A DNA stretch of 64,000 nt from contig NZ_QKPO01000004.1 of the NCBI RefSeq assembly GCF_003258355.1, forward strand, positions 291,611 to 355,610, written 5' to 3'. Below the pieces are notes generated by a model. That model was not told the DNA's origin, ran no database searches, and was given only the letters and a program-made list of their open reading frames with translations. Shown here in pieces: positions 12,701-19,403 of the stretch; the first letter of the stretch is position 1; each line of letters opens with the position of its first letter. Origin of the DNA: Confluentibacter sediminis (GTDB lineage: Bacteria > Bacteroidota > Bacteroidia > Flavobacteriales > Flavobacteriaceae). The position numbers and the translations under genes are program-made.

Positions 12701-14265
12701 TACCTGTAGGAACCTATCAATATTACGTGAGGGATAGGAATGGATGTGAGGCGAATGTTTCTAATAAAATCAATATTGATCCGTTACCAGCTCTTATCAT
12801 CAACTTTAACGAAGACAATCCTACGATTAATTGTAAGGGAGATAATACAGGGGTTATAGTTGCGGTGGCACAAGGTGGTTTAGGAAATTATGTATATACG
12901 TTATTGGATGGTAGTGGTAACCCAATTCAAACGGCTACTCAAAATAGCCCAGGCGTTTTCACAGGGCTTTTAGCAGGTGATTATAAGGTACAAGTAACCA
13001 GTGTGGATTGTGAAGAAGTGAGAGAAATTACAATTTCAGAACCTACAGATCCATTTGTAGCGCGTTTTGATCCAATTCCTGCTAGTTGTTTTGGAAAAGG
13101 CGATGGAAGGCTTGAAATTACAGCATCTGGAGGCACGGGTATTATTAAATATGCCATCTCACCACAGATGAACCAGTTTTTTGATACCCCAGTATTTGAG
13201 AATCTTTATCCTGGACATTATCAAGGTATCGCTCAGGATGAACAAGGTTGTTTCGTGCTTTTTGATTTTACTATAGAGCAGCCAGACCCTATACAGATTG
13301 CTGTTGTTCCTAGTTCTATAGAGCCAGAATTATGTGAAGGTGATATGAATGCGGCTTTTAGTGTAGAGATATCGGGAGGTAATATGCCTTACAGTGTCGC
13401 TATAGATGACATGGATGGTCCTTATGTTACGGGAACTCCAACACAGACTGTATTTCCTTTTTCAGGATTAAGCGGTGGAGACCATACGGTATACGTTATT
13501 GATGGTTCAGGATGTGATTATGAGCTTGTTATACCATTACCTGAATCTGTTAGTATCCAACCATTGGCTAGAGTGGACTATGGTTGTGACAACAATATAT
13601 CGAACAACACGGTAACCGTAAGCGTTACTGGGAATGCCAATGCAGCAGATTTAAGTTATTCACTGGATAACGGACCTTACCAAACAAGCAATGTATTTAT
13701 AAACGTTATATCAGGACAGAATCATTATATCGATGTAATGCACACCAATGGTTGTACCAAACGGACCCAATTGTTTGATGTTGAGGAGTATGACCCCTTA
13801 GAGGTGTCCTTAGAAGATGGAGCGGGCTTAAATGAGATTGTTGCTGTAACCACAGGAGGTTCTGGGGTGTATCAGTATGATTTAAATGGAGAAGATTATG
13901 GTAGTACGAATAGCTTCTTAATTTACAAATCGGGTGATTATACCGTTACGGTAACCGATAGTAACGGGTGTGTAGCAACGGCAACAAAATATTTTGAATA
14001 TATCGATGTCTGTATTCCAAATTATTTCACACCAGATAATAATACTAAAGGTTGGGGACCAGGATGCGCTTCTCAATATAAAAATTTAACAGTCGATATT
14101 TTTGATAGATACGGTCGTAAAATAGCAACCCTGCGTGTGGGAGATTTATGGAATGGTTTGTATAATGGTAAAGAACTACCAACAGGAGATTATTGGTATG
14201 TTTTAAAATTAAACGACCCTAAAGATGACCGGGATTTTGTTGGACATTTTACTTTATACAGGTAA
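3742..14265 (+). CDS. sprB: SprB-type giant gliding adhesin, 3507 residues
   Basis: A very long secreted protein with a signal peptide (MKKPTHFKIV through SFAQ). Residues about 26-375 form a unique N-terminal region. Residues about 379-480 look like a DUF11-type beta domain. From about residue 808 to 3420 there are dozens of diverged SprB repeats, each ending in a pattern like GxYxxxVxDxxGC. A non-repeat segment at about residues 1206-1412 interrupts the array. Residues 3424-3507 are a type B T9SS sorting domain (CIPNYFTPDN, then FDRYGR and LPTGDYWYVLKL). SprB is the mobile surface adhesin of gliding Flavobacteria; the F. johnsoniae protein is roughly twice as long. The next gene is sprF, its dedicated partner. 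SprB paralogues exist, so orthology rather than paralogy rests on the operon layout. Confidence 0.88.
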   Translation: MKKPTHFKIVFAILMLFLSIQSFAQNLVPFVTRYDEAIKGDMLLIGNSNLSVHPTDPYNYTGTNSSYNNEGSNNKNRMVYVDIDGDNATFNSSSADLDVPNTASCYQIVYAGLYWSSVVSGTTPMANIKFKTPGSSAYVDITGTQIYYQNSSDNRNSNTYVYYRDVTDILSTLSNPEGTYTVANISSMTSAMMNSGSGLNTEGLSAGWSLFVIYEDPLLPSKYITSFDGFTKIDNQAPNNEQTFPINGFQTIPTGPVRAKYAFSALEGDRAWSGDYLQINGTSISATTVGGTTIRPSNNFFNSSVSIIDPNTNAPVLFTDRNPESANTLGFDAGIINIPNADKSVIANGATSANIKLGTNTDIYYFYFSAFAIEIIAPNIVLTKIVEDAAGNDIGGQVVDLGDELNYVIGFQNTGNDNATDMTIRDILPTNVVFNYPSDIDLLPAGVTVKSYNPTTRELIFNIDESVVKEKDPVSEIRFKVTVVSTCSLLSDACSNSIDNQAYSTYKGTINSDFTISDDPSYASNTGCLLTPGATNFLADLNDCTFEENIVLCGSDVVLTAGEGYDAYSWSTSPSGTPVIGTNQSITVTSPGTYYVHNTATAPCQSIDQIFEVITYGAGVTNPVLPFADEVVICPNDGKELPNIFLCGANDSRFIQTNITDTSSMIWEKLDESSCSAVVDQDCANESDTCTWNQVATGPDYLADTAGQYKLTLNYTGGCYNEFYFNVYENLLIPKVTPRDIFCTTPGQITVNNVPSGYLYSIDGVNYQTENVFVINTPNVYTVYVKQDGVTPNPCIFTVPAVQIRQRDFTVSTIITQPLCHDELGSVTLAANDVRPQYYFSIYQGATEVDRVGPIMENSHPFLNLNPGTYTVNVSTDDGCTFTDTIEIINPPLLTATSALTTPLTCTDGEITVYPSGGTAPYYYFVNGSTEFQSTPQIPVTAPGRNYNITVVDANDCSVTTSITVYPIPAPEYTVDHTDILCYNSNDGVIHFNVTNANGYTVAYSIDNGATYSANPTFSNLSPGDYLANIRYSLNGVECFSATQTISITQPDSAVTASAGVSKLACDPSGEGRLRITNPQGGKAPYEYSFDNQATWTTTNEADVAPGTYTLYIRDANGCIFPMTGITLDPVPVAPTIDISDPDFNCDGSANATVTVTNSGTESFNYRYLLDGVENTNTTDPTVFLNVPDGTHTVTVEYVLSTVPTYSNLLYETFGYGDDTTSPGINTAYYCFERQVVATQCKGSIQINDGDYSVTSHIVSPFAGWVNPVDHTPPTNPVTPKGRYLVVNIGASIPKTEILYEKQINDIIPNQPINVEFYAMNLVKSPSNIYDPNLLVALVDGSGTEISSFTTGNIPKSGQWENYPKTPMTLNPGANTSLKFIVRSNVQQTSGNDVAIDDIRVYQLPESCVTTVDFPFIVASGNAFTADIIGFSNISCSGSADGSITISAQNFDPAKGFQYSIDNGVTWNTQMTSPYTITGLAPTSYNIQIRYDDVTTGCSFPFTQDITEPNPVEVTVSGTPVTCLMGSTVTASATGGSPAYSYELIDASLNSIPFPSSGILTDIAAGDYIVKVTDANGCSDTERLNLVAPEIPELSISNTSDYCYDATDGATLVVDASGGQAPYEYSINGNAFQTSNTFSNLTPGTYTLTVRDAYGCTDTLSETIEPQLTASAVLTKDLDCVSPGAIIEGTIFGGYAPYTYSVSVNGAAYGAPVNVVGTTFSYTTSTDGTYRFLITDANANPNGCTFESREVLVAPISYPEISSISATDNLCYGDNNGSIQITINNTVGTPPFVINVYNDTTGFNYGTQTTGLPAGDYTVTLTDGKGCTDVETITINQPTAIDFDLIKEDITCNNPGGSSLGSITIQNVTGGTAPFTYFITNNFGDVIPGNPYSATSNENHTFNIINYGVYTINVIDSNGCSLSKQETIASPPSDLSINIDTSVPDCTTGGTATVQAISPLGSGNYEFGILEFNTAPYTLNYLTPDVSTPDTRTFTNLTPGIVYTFVVHDLTTDCYFVKSADFAIPAASTLTSSVIPNNVVCQGENNGSVTFTIDNFDSTTTSVDYGIYTAYTNVLIGSIVNLPVTFGTPSTVTTPSPGSLAPGQYYLVFTENGTGSFNGCKSASVIFEINESAIDLSITASVVKNANCNPSSGVISAIARDGTAPYVYQLTTSATPPLTTDPSWASSNTFNRDAGSYYAHVKDAYGCIKTALVTVLPQDPEPVLAAVVVSNQCTAVEGGFTIDVSLTTSGIAPHSFSIDGGAFQTRTAPFTISNLSSGTHTVEVKDSNGCGNLVSVDIVPPVSLTPTVTTLPSCSDDDGVITVTGSGGSGNYSFAISPSAGSITSTATGFSGVPSGTYTITVTDTTTGCTKPATVTLEAATPVTFTTTPTDVSCYLGSDGTITVNLPAGNDNPVYTYEITAPIIVAPQTSNVFAGLAAGTYTVVVTSGRGCVETDDVKIGQPADIVVSDPTVNYECTSGKNSSNSATITVNSVKGGSGAYTRYEFIKDATSTQNAEVVQSGPNNVYTETNLSGGNYTINVYDNKGCMGTTTIELFVSISNLNVAVIPITCAKGEDITVSVTSSGVGTPDLRYTVKDIVGSVLGAVYSQTNTTKDISADFTDLPVGNYIITVENLDTGCSLQTTHYVSNPNTFDLAIDPPVDVTCFSASDGSVKFTFIDRSPIPTDESGPFSYDVFNVTDLVNPVTSGTTSDAGPVAIPNLAAGTYEIIATLINSPYCEAKRRFTITGPTAALAIAETHTEITCVSGNNDGTISASATGGWPGGYEYELSGTTLLGDPIPTIPYSSNGTFTNLSAGNYTVSVRNSNSRGCTDSKSFPLINPKPIIVNASSDITMLSCFGAKNATITVDLPTGGQGSNYSYTLNTIFPTVSSSGPQLSPVFSGLGAGKYSITVTDGFSCSGTLIDNIVIEEPAPVQASLVKATSQTCLTQSELTLSATGGTERYEYSDSATFGTILGSFTSASPITFPVPVGTYQYYVRDRNGCEANVSNKINIDPLPALIINFNEDNPTINCKGDNTGVIVAVAQGGLGNYVYTLLDGSGNPIQTATQNSPGVFTGLLAGDYKVQVTSVDCEEVREITISEPTDPFVARFDPIPASCFGKGDGRLEITASGGTGIIKYAISPQMNQFFDTPVFENLYPGHYQGIAQDEQGCFVLFDFTIEQPDPIQIAVVPSSIEPELCEGDMNAAFSVEISGGNMPYSVAIDDMDGPYVTGTPTQTVFPFSGLSGGDHTVYVIDGSGCDYELVIPLPESVSIQPLARVDYGCDNNISNNTVTVSVTGNANAADLSYSLDNGPYQTSNVFINVISGQNHYIDVMHTNGCTKRTQLFDVEEYDPLEVSLEDGAGLNEIVAVTTGGSGVYQYDLNGEDYGSTNSFLIYKSGDYTVTVTDSNGCVATATKYFEYIDVCIPNYFTPDNNTKGWGPGCASQYKNLTVDIFDRYGRKIATLRVGDLWNGLYNGKELPTGDYWYVLKLNDPKDDRDFVGHFTLYR

Positions 14266-14301
14266 TTAGGCATAAAACCCTCTAATATAAAAAGATTAAA
14301 A

Positions 14302-15279
14302 ATGCGAAAATTAATTATATATCTAGTCTTATTGGTGTTAGCCAAAAGCCATGGCCAAGAATTAAATTTACCTGTATTTACACAGTATTTGGCCGATAAT
14401 AATTTTGTAGTATCACCAACCTATGCAGGAATAGGTGATAACTTAAAAATACGGGCTAATGGTTTAACCCAATGGGTGGGTATCAAAGATGCACCCGATA
14501 ATCAATCGTTTTATGCCGATTTTAGAATTGCAGATCGTAGTGGTGTTGGTATCTCTTTTTATAATGATAAAAATGGAAACACCCTTCAAAAAGGAGCTAA
14601 GTTCTCATTTGCACATCACTTGATTTTAGATTATTATTCAAAACAATATTTATCTTTTGGGATATCTTATAACATCAATAACTTTAGAATTGACATCAGT
14701 AAATTCAACAACGGTACCAATCAGCCACCAGTTTCAAACCCCATCATAACAGATGATAGAGCTACTAATAACAACAATTTTGATGTAGGGTTCTTGTACA
14801 GAAATAAAGGGTTCTTTTTAAGTTTTAATGCCAATAATATTTTAGAGAAAAAATTTGATGAGGGCATAAGAAAAGCAGAACCAAATTTACTTTTAAACTA
14901 CCAAATATACTCTGGATATACATTTAACGGGCCTAAAAAGAGCGGATTGGAATTTGAACCTTCTGTTTATTACCAGATGTTTAGTAGTGATAAACGTAGT
15001 AGCACCGATTTGAATTTTAAATTTAGGAAGTATAATAGAAATGAAGATTATTATTGGGCAGGTATCTCATACCGTTTTTTAAATGACCAATTTTTTAAAC
15101 CTTTAAATATAGGACCCATGGCTGGTTTTAAGAAAAACATTTTCTATTTCGGGTATGCCTATCAGTTTACTACCAACGATTTGTCGGCTTATAATTCTGG
15201 TACGCATGTTATCACAATAGGATTAGAATTTTTACAGGGTATTAGTAATTGTCCTTGTACACAAGGTCCTGTACATTAA
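14302..15279 (+). CDS. sprF: SprF, PorP/SprF family T9SS outer membrane protein
   Basis: The 325-residue product has a signal peptide (MRKLIIYLVLLVLAKSHGQ) and the PorP/SprF beta-barrel throughout, with the typical early LPVFTQYLADNNFVVSPTYAG and alternating aromatic strands ending in TIGLEFLQG. In F. johnsoniae SprF is required to get SprB onto the cell surface. Here it starts 36 bases after the sprB stop, which fits one transcript and that partnership. Unlike the earlier PorP-like gene in this operon, it has no coiled coil or SPOR-like tail and has the normal length for the family. Confidence 0.88.
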   Translation: MRKLIIYLVLLVLAKSHGQELNLPVFTQYLADNNFVVSPTYAGIGDNLKIRANGLTQWVGIKDAPDNQSFYADFRIADRSGVGISFYNDKNGNTLQKGAKFSFAHHLILDYYSKQYLSFGISYNINNFRIDISKFNNGTNQPPVSNPIITDDRATNNNNFDVGFLYRNKGFFLSFNANNILEKKFDEGIRKAEPNLLLNYQIYSGYTFNGPKKSGLEFEPSVYYQMFSSDKRSSTDLNFKFRKYNRNEDYYWAGISYRFLNDQFFKPLNIGPMAGFKKNIFYFGYAYQFTTNDLSAYNSGTHVITIGLEFLQGISNCPCTQGPVH

Positions 15280-15290
15280 TTATGCTAGAT

Positions 15291-15323
15291 TTGTAAATTA
15301 AAACATATGTTATACTATTTTTG
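15291..15323 (+). promoter_or_regulatory. Bacteroidota promoter for the MFS gene
   Basis: TTG at 15291-15293 and TATTTTTG at 15316-15323 (fits TAnnTTTG) are separated by 22 bases. The start codon follows 22 bases later. A second TAnnTTTG copy (TAGATTTG) lies at 15286-15293. Confidence 0.55.
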
Positions 15324-15345
15324 CACTTAAATTTATAAGTGTAAA

Positions 15346-16488
15346 ATGGAATCAAGAACAAAACAACGCATTGCTTTAAGTGTATATTTTTTTCTTTCGG
15401 GTATTTGTTTTTCATCTTGGGCTTCTCGTATCCCAACTATAAAAATATTTTTTAATTTAAATGATGCCGAGCTGGGTACGATACTTTTAACCATGCCCAT
15501 AAGTTCTATTATTGGATTGCCTATTTCGGGTTGGTTGGTCTCAAAATTTGATAGTAGAAAACCATTAATAGTGTCGTTTATATTTTTTGCTTTGGCTCTC
15601 GCCTTAATTGGATATGCTGCCACTACTTTCTTATTGGTATTAGCTATTTGTATGTTTTCGTTCTTTATGAGAATTTTAAATATTTCAATGAATACCCAAT
15701 CCATAACCTTGCAAAATAAGTATGAAAAGCGAATTGTGGGTTCGTTTCATGGATTGTGGAGTACCGGTGGATTAATAGGGGTGGTCTTTTCAACATTAAT
15801 GGTTAAGAATGATATTTCCATTCAAATACATTTATTGATAATTTCAATATTTACCTTGTTTGTTTCTTTAGCATCCTATAAGTTTATCTTAAAAAATGAT
15901 AAATCGACTTCTGGTAATAAACTGATTCTAGGAAAACCAGACACATTTATCCTGTATCTTGGGTTTATTATATTTTTTGCAGCCATGTGCGAAGGAGGGA
16001 TGTTCGATTGGAGCGGCGTATATTTTAAAGAAGTCATTAAAGAAGATGTCTTTACTTATGGATATCTTACTTTTATGACGACCATGGCATTTTCTAGATT
16101 TTTCTCTGATAGACTAGTGCACGAAATTGGAATGCAAAAAACCTATATTTTAAGTGCTGTATTGATTGCTTTGGGTATTTCGATAGCTGTTATTTTTCCG
16201 TTTTTTTGGTCAGCTTTATTTGGGTTTTGCCTTGTAGGTTTTGGTACGGCTCCTATTTTCCCAATGACATTTTCTTTAGCAGGAACTTCAAAAAAATATT
16301 CACCGGGCATGGCTATTTCGATAATATCGACCTATGCTACTATTGGATTTTTAATAGGCCCCCCATTTATAGGGTATTTATCGCATGCGTTTGGGTTACA
16401 GAATGCGTTTGTTGTCTTTGTTATAGCAGGCTTGATGTTTATACCGTTTTCTTATGCATTCTTTCGCTATCAATCCAAGAAAGTGTAA
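15346..16488 (+). CDS. MFS transporter (YbjJ-like)
   Basis: A 380-residue inner membrane protein with about 12 hydrophobic helices and no signal peptide, as expected for a major facilitator. The conserved loop between helices 2 and 3 reads GWLVSKFDSRKP, a version of the MFS motif GxLxDRxGRR. Length and layout resemble the YbjJ/FucP-like group of single-component transporters. The substrate cannot be read from the sequence. It has its own TAnnTTTG promoter and is transcribed separately from sprF. It converges with the glutaminyl cyclase gene, leaving only six bases between the two stop codons and no clear terminator hairpin. Confidence 0.85.
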   Translation: MESRTKQRIALSVYFFLSGICFSSWASRIPTIKIFFNLNDAELGTILLTMPISSIIGLPISGWLVSKFDSRKPLIVSFIFFALALALIGYAATTFLLVLAICMFSFFMRILNISMNTQSITLQNKYEKRIVGSFHGLWSTGGLIGVVFSTLMVKNDISIQIHLLIISIFTLFVSLASYKFILKNDKSTSGNKLILGKPDTFILYLGFIIFFAAMCEGGMFDWSGVYFKEVIKEDVFTYGYLTFMTTMAFSRFFSDRLVHEIGMQKTYILSAVLIALGISIAVIFPFFWSALFGFCLVGFGTAPIFPMTFSLAGTSKKYSPGMAISIISTYATIGFLIGPPFIGYLSHAFGLQNAFVVFVIAGLMFIPFSYAFFRYQSKKV

Positions 16489-16494
16489 TAACAA

Positions 16495-17529
16495 TTAGTT
16501 TTTAACAATTTCTACTTCAAATAGTCTGTCCCAGCGTTTGCCAGTAATAAAGATAGTTTTGGTTTTCGGGTTGTACGCGATACCATTTAAAACATCTAAA
16601 CCTTGATGTTGGGTTACGAGTTCTTTAAGAGGAGAGAAGTCTATAACTCCAATAACAGCACCATTTTTAGGGTTGATGATGGCAACACCATCTTTTTGCC
16701 ATCGGTTGGCATAAATGTCACCATCAATCCATTCCATTTCATTAATGCCAATTATTTTACCTTTATTGGTATACACTTGAATATTATTTTCTTCAACTAA
16801 GGTCTCAGAATTTAATAGCCAAATATGTTCAGTGCCATCACTTTTATATATGGTTTGGTTATTATGGCACAAACCCCAACCTTCTTTACTTTTGCCATAT
16901 TTGAAGTTATTTAGTTTTTCAAAAGTATTAACATCATAAATAAAACCAATGCCTTCTTGCCAAGTTAGTTGATAGATTTTATTGTTTAAAATGGTTAATC
17001 CTTCACCAAAATAGTCGTCAGCTAGATTGATGTTTTTAATCACTTTACCAGTTTTGTAATCTACTTTTCTAAGCTTGGATTCTTTGTATTGACCTGTACT
17101 TTCGTAGAGTGTATCATTGAAAAACTCTAAGCCTTGTGTATAGGATGTGATATCGTGAGGATATTCATTTATTATTTTATAAGTATATATTTTGGGAGGT
17201 TCGTTGTTTAAAATAGTGATACTACTTGAAACTTTTTCATGTTCATTGTTATAATAGACGGTTGCTTCAATACGTTGTGTTCCCAATTTTATAGTGGTTA
17301 AGGCACTTTTTTCTTCTATTGATTCTCCATTCATATAATAATTAACAGAATCTATAGGATAATTTTTAGGATTCTCTAACGTAAGTGTCAGCGTTTCGGA
17401 ATTAGAAATAGCATGATCTTTGGTATTCGTTTTTATAATGAAGTTACTTTTGTTTTTGCTGGAATTAGTTCCACAAGACAGAATAAAGCAGCTTAAAAAT
17501 ATGATTGCTAGAAATTTAAAGGTTTTCAT
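16495..17529 (-). CDS. glutaminyl-peptide cyclotransferase, lipoprotein
   Basis: A 344-residue protein with a lipoprotein signal; LSCG at residues 17-20 places the lipidated cysteine at 19. Residues about 35-110 form a short beta domain. The rest matches the bacterial/plant-type glutamine cyclotransferase fold, a five-bladed propeller, with signature segments HDITSYTQGLEF, STGQYKESKLRKV and NEMEWIDGDIYANRW. These enzymes convert N-terminal glutamine to pyroglutamate. In Bacteroidota that modification is common on proteins cut by signal peptidase I before Gln, so an exported cyclase makes sense here. Several signal peptides in this window end just before a Gln. It is a stand-alone gene. Confidence 0.88.
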   Translation of the reverse strand: MKTFKFLAIIFLSCFILSCGTNSSKNKSNFIIKTNTKDHAISNSETLTLTLENPKNYPIDSVNYYMNGESIEEKSALTTIKLGTQRIEATVYYNNEHEKVSSSITILNNEPPKIYTYKIINEYPHDITSYTQGLEFFNDTLYESTGQYKESKLRKVDYKTGKVIKNINLADDYFGEGLTILNNKIYQLTWQEGIGFIYDVNTFEKLNNFKYGKSKEGWGLCHNNQTIYKSDGTEHIWLLNSETLVEENNIQVYTNKGKIIGINEMEWIDGDIYANRWQKDGVAIINPKNGAVIGVIDFSPLKELVTQHQGLDVLNGIAYNPKTKTIFITGKRWDRLFEVEIVKN

Positions 17530-17582
17530 TTTAAAATTAAATTTTCAGCAAGATATTTATTTAAAATCAGTTTAAAAAATCA

Positions 17583-17612
17583 TTGTGAAAGTTTTAAAAG
17601 ATTGTATCTTTG
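17583..17612 (+). promoter_or_regulatory. promoter of the SRP RNA gene
   Basis: TTG at 17583-17585, a 19-base spacer, then TATCTTTG at 17605-17612, an exact match to the Bacteroidota -33/-7 promoter. The predicted start falls at about 17617, exactly where the SRP RNA stem begins. Confidence 0.85.
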
Positions 17613-17616
17613 CCCC

Positions 17617-17710
17617 GGCAAGTCCTACACAACCAGCTCCTGTTGAATCCTCCAGGGCGGGAACGCAGCAAAGGTAAATGGTCGTAGCGGTGTGATGTAG
17701 GTAGCTTGCC
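17617..17710 (+). ncRNA. ffs: signal recognition particle RNA, small bacterial type
   Basis: The RNA is about 94 bases. Its ends pair (GGCAAG at 17617 with CTTGCC at 17705-17710), followed by paired arms CCTACAC and GTGTGATGTAGG. The apical domain has the conserved asymmetric-loop core, read here as CCAGGGCGGGAACGCAGCAA followed by AGGTA, which binds Ffh. A T-run at 17711-17717 ends transcription. This RNA guides membrane and secreted proteins to the translocon. A consensus promoter sits immediately upstream. Confidence 0.92.
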
Positions 17711-17781
17711 TTTTTTTATGCCCTTTTCTTTCCTAAAAAACATTTACAATAGTAACTTTACAATCTTATTAAACACATAGC

Positions 17782-18585
17782 ATGTCTAAAGTTATTTTAA
17801 TCACGGGTGGTTCTTCGGGTATAGGAAAATCTATTGGAGAGTTTCTTACCGAGAACGGATTTATAGTGTATGGTACGAGTAGAAATCCTCAAAATTATAC
17901 AGAAAGTAAGTTTTCAATTTTAAGATTAGATGTTAAAAATACAGATAGTATACAAGAAGCTGTAAAAATAATTATTGAAAAAGAGGGTAGGTTAGATGTG
18001 CTTGTAAATAATGCAGGTGCTGGTATTACTGGTGCTATTGAAGAAATACCAGAAGCAGACATTAAAGCAAATTTTGACACAAATTTTTTTGGACCTATTA
18101 ATGTTATAAAAGCCGTATTGCCACATATGCGAAGTCAGCGTGCAGGTTTAATTATCAATATCACGTCTATTGCTGGTTATATGGGTTTGCCTTATCGCGG
18201 TATTTATAGTGCCAGCAAAGGAGCCTTGGAACTTTTAACGGAGGCTTTTAGAATGGAACTCAAAGATTTTAATATTACAATGACCAATATAGCTCCAGGT
18301 GATTTTGCGACTAATATCGCCGCTGGTAGGTATCATGCACCACTTCTTGAAGAGTCGCCGTATAAAAAGCCTTATGGCAACACTTTACGTTTAATGAATG
18401 CTCATGTTACTAGTGGAAGCGACCCCATCTTGATGGCCAAAGCCGTTTTAAAAGTCATCCATACAAAGAATCCTAAAGTGCATTATAAAGTAGGGGAATT
18501 TATGCAAAAATTCTCTATCGTATTAAAACGTATCTTACCAGATAAGGTTTATGAAAAAATGTTGATGAATCATTATAAACTATAA
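17782..18585 (+). CDS. SDR family oxidoreductase
   Basis: A 267-residue classical short-chain dehydrogenase/reductase. Visible motifs are the cofactor-binding TGGSSGIG at residues 8-15, NNAG at 76-79, catalytic Ser129, and the YxxxK pair Tyr142 and Lys146. Arg34 after the second strand (TSRNP) suggests NADPH rather than NADH. A C-terminal extension with basic and hydrophobic residues (FMQKFSIVLKRILPDK) could touch the membrane, as in several lipid-active SDRs. The substrate is unknown. It starts 71 bases after the SRP RNA and may share read-through from it; TAACTTTA at 17753-17760 is a weak promoter candidate. Confidence 0.88.
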   Translation: MSKVILITGGSSGIGKSIGEFLTENGFIVYGTSRNPQNYTESKFSILRLDVKNTDSIQEAVKIIIEKEGRLDVLVNNAGAGITGAIEEIPEADIKANFDTNFFGPINVIKAVLPHMRSQRAGLIINITSIAGYMGLPYRGIYSASKGALELLTEAFRMELKDFNITMTNIAPGDFATNIAAGRYHAPLLEESPYKKPYGNTLRLMNAHVTSGSDPILMAKAVLKVIHTKNPKVHYKVGEFMQKFSIVLKRILPDKVYEKMLMNHYKL

Positions 18586-18649
18586 AAAACTTAAAGTAAG
18601 ATGTTTGAATATTTTAATTAAACTCTTAGGCTAGGTTTTTTCAAAGTTG

Positions 18650-18657
18650 TAAATTTG
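18650..18657 (+). promoter_or_regulatory. -7 promoter element for the transaldolase gene
   Basis: TAAATTTG fits TAnnTTTG and lies 29 bases before the start codon. No clean TTG is seen at the -33 position, only TTA at 18626, so strength is uncertain. Confidence 0.45.
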
Positions 18658-18686
18658 CAACCGAATAATTAACTAAACAAAACAAA

Positions 18687-19343
18687 ATGAAATTTTTTAT
18701 AGATACCGCTAATCTAAATCAGATTAAAGAAGCACAAGATCTAGGCGTTCTTGATGGTGTAACTACAAATCCATCCTTAATGGCTAAAGAAGGCATTACT
18801 GGTCACGACAACATTTTAAAGCATTATGTTGACATCTGTAATATTGTTGATGGTGATGTAAGTGCTGAAGTTATTTCAACGGATTATGAAGGTATGATTA
18901 AGGAAGGTGAAGCTTTAGCAGAATTGCATGAGCAAATCGTTGTTAAATTACCCATGATGAAAGATGGCGTGAAGGCTTGTAAATATTTTTCAGAAAAAGG
19001 TATTCGTACCAATGTAACCTTAGTGTTTTCTGCAGGACAAGCATTACTTGCTGCTAAAGCGGGAGCTACTTATGTATCGCCTTTTATTGGTCGTTTAGAT
19101 GATATATCTACAGATGGTTTAAACTTGATTTCTGAAATTAGACAGATTTATGATAATTATGGTTTTGAAACACAAATATTAGCTGCTTCAGTTCGTCATA
19201 ATATGCATATTATTGATTGTGCCAAATTAGGTTCAGATGTTATGACAGGGCCTTTAAGTGCTATTGAAGGCTTGTTAAAACACCCATTAACGGATATTGG
19301 TTTGGCTAAGTTTTTAGAAGATTACAAAAAAGGAAACAACTAA
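18687..19343 (+). CDS. fsa: fructose-6-phosphate aldolase/transaldolase family protein
   Basis: At 218 residues this is the short TalC/FSA type of transaldolase, a class I aldolase barrel. The N-terminus [10 protein letters not shown] and the TTNPS motif at residues 26-30 are diagnostic. Lys87 in VVKLPM is the Schiff-base lysine. Members either transfer dihydroxyacetone units in the non-oxidative pentose phosphate pathway or cleave fructose 6-phosphate; the sequence alone does not decide which. In Flavobacteriia this short form commonly serves as the transaldolase. It is monocistronic, with a promoter element upstream and a strong terminator after it. Confidence 0.9.
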   Translation: MKFFIDTANLNQIKEAQDLGVLDGVTTNPSLMAKEGITGHDNILKHYVDICNIVDGDVSAEVISTDYEGMIKEGEALAELHEQIVVKLPMMKDGVKACKYFSEKGIRTNVTLVFSAGQALLAAKAGATYVSPFIGRLDDISTDGLNLISEIRQIYDNYGFETQILAASVRHNMHIIDCAKLGSDVMTGPLSAIEGLLKHPLTDIGLAKFLEDYKKGNN

Positions 19344-19369
19344 TAATTCATTTTTGAATTTATATAAAA

Positions 19370-19399
19370 AAAGCCTCCATTTTTAATGGAGGCTTTTTT
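19370..19399. terminator. bidirectional terminator
   Basis: A perfect stem AGCCTCCATT/AATGGAGGCT flanked by A-run and T-run. It sits between the convergent transaldolase and TlpA-like genes and can serve both. Confidence 0.85.
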
Positions 19400-19403
19400 G
19401 TTT

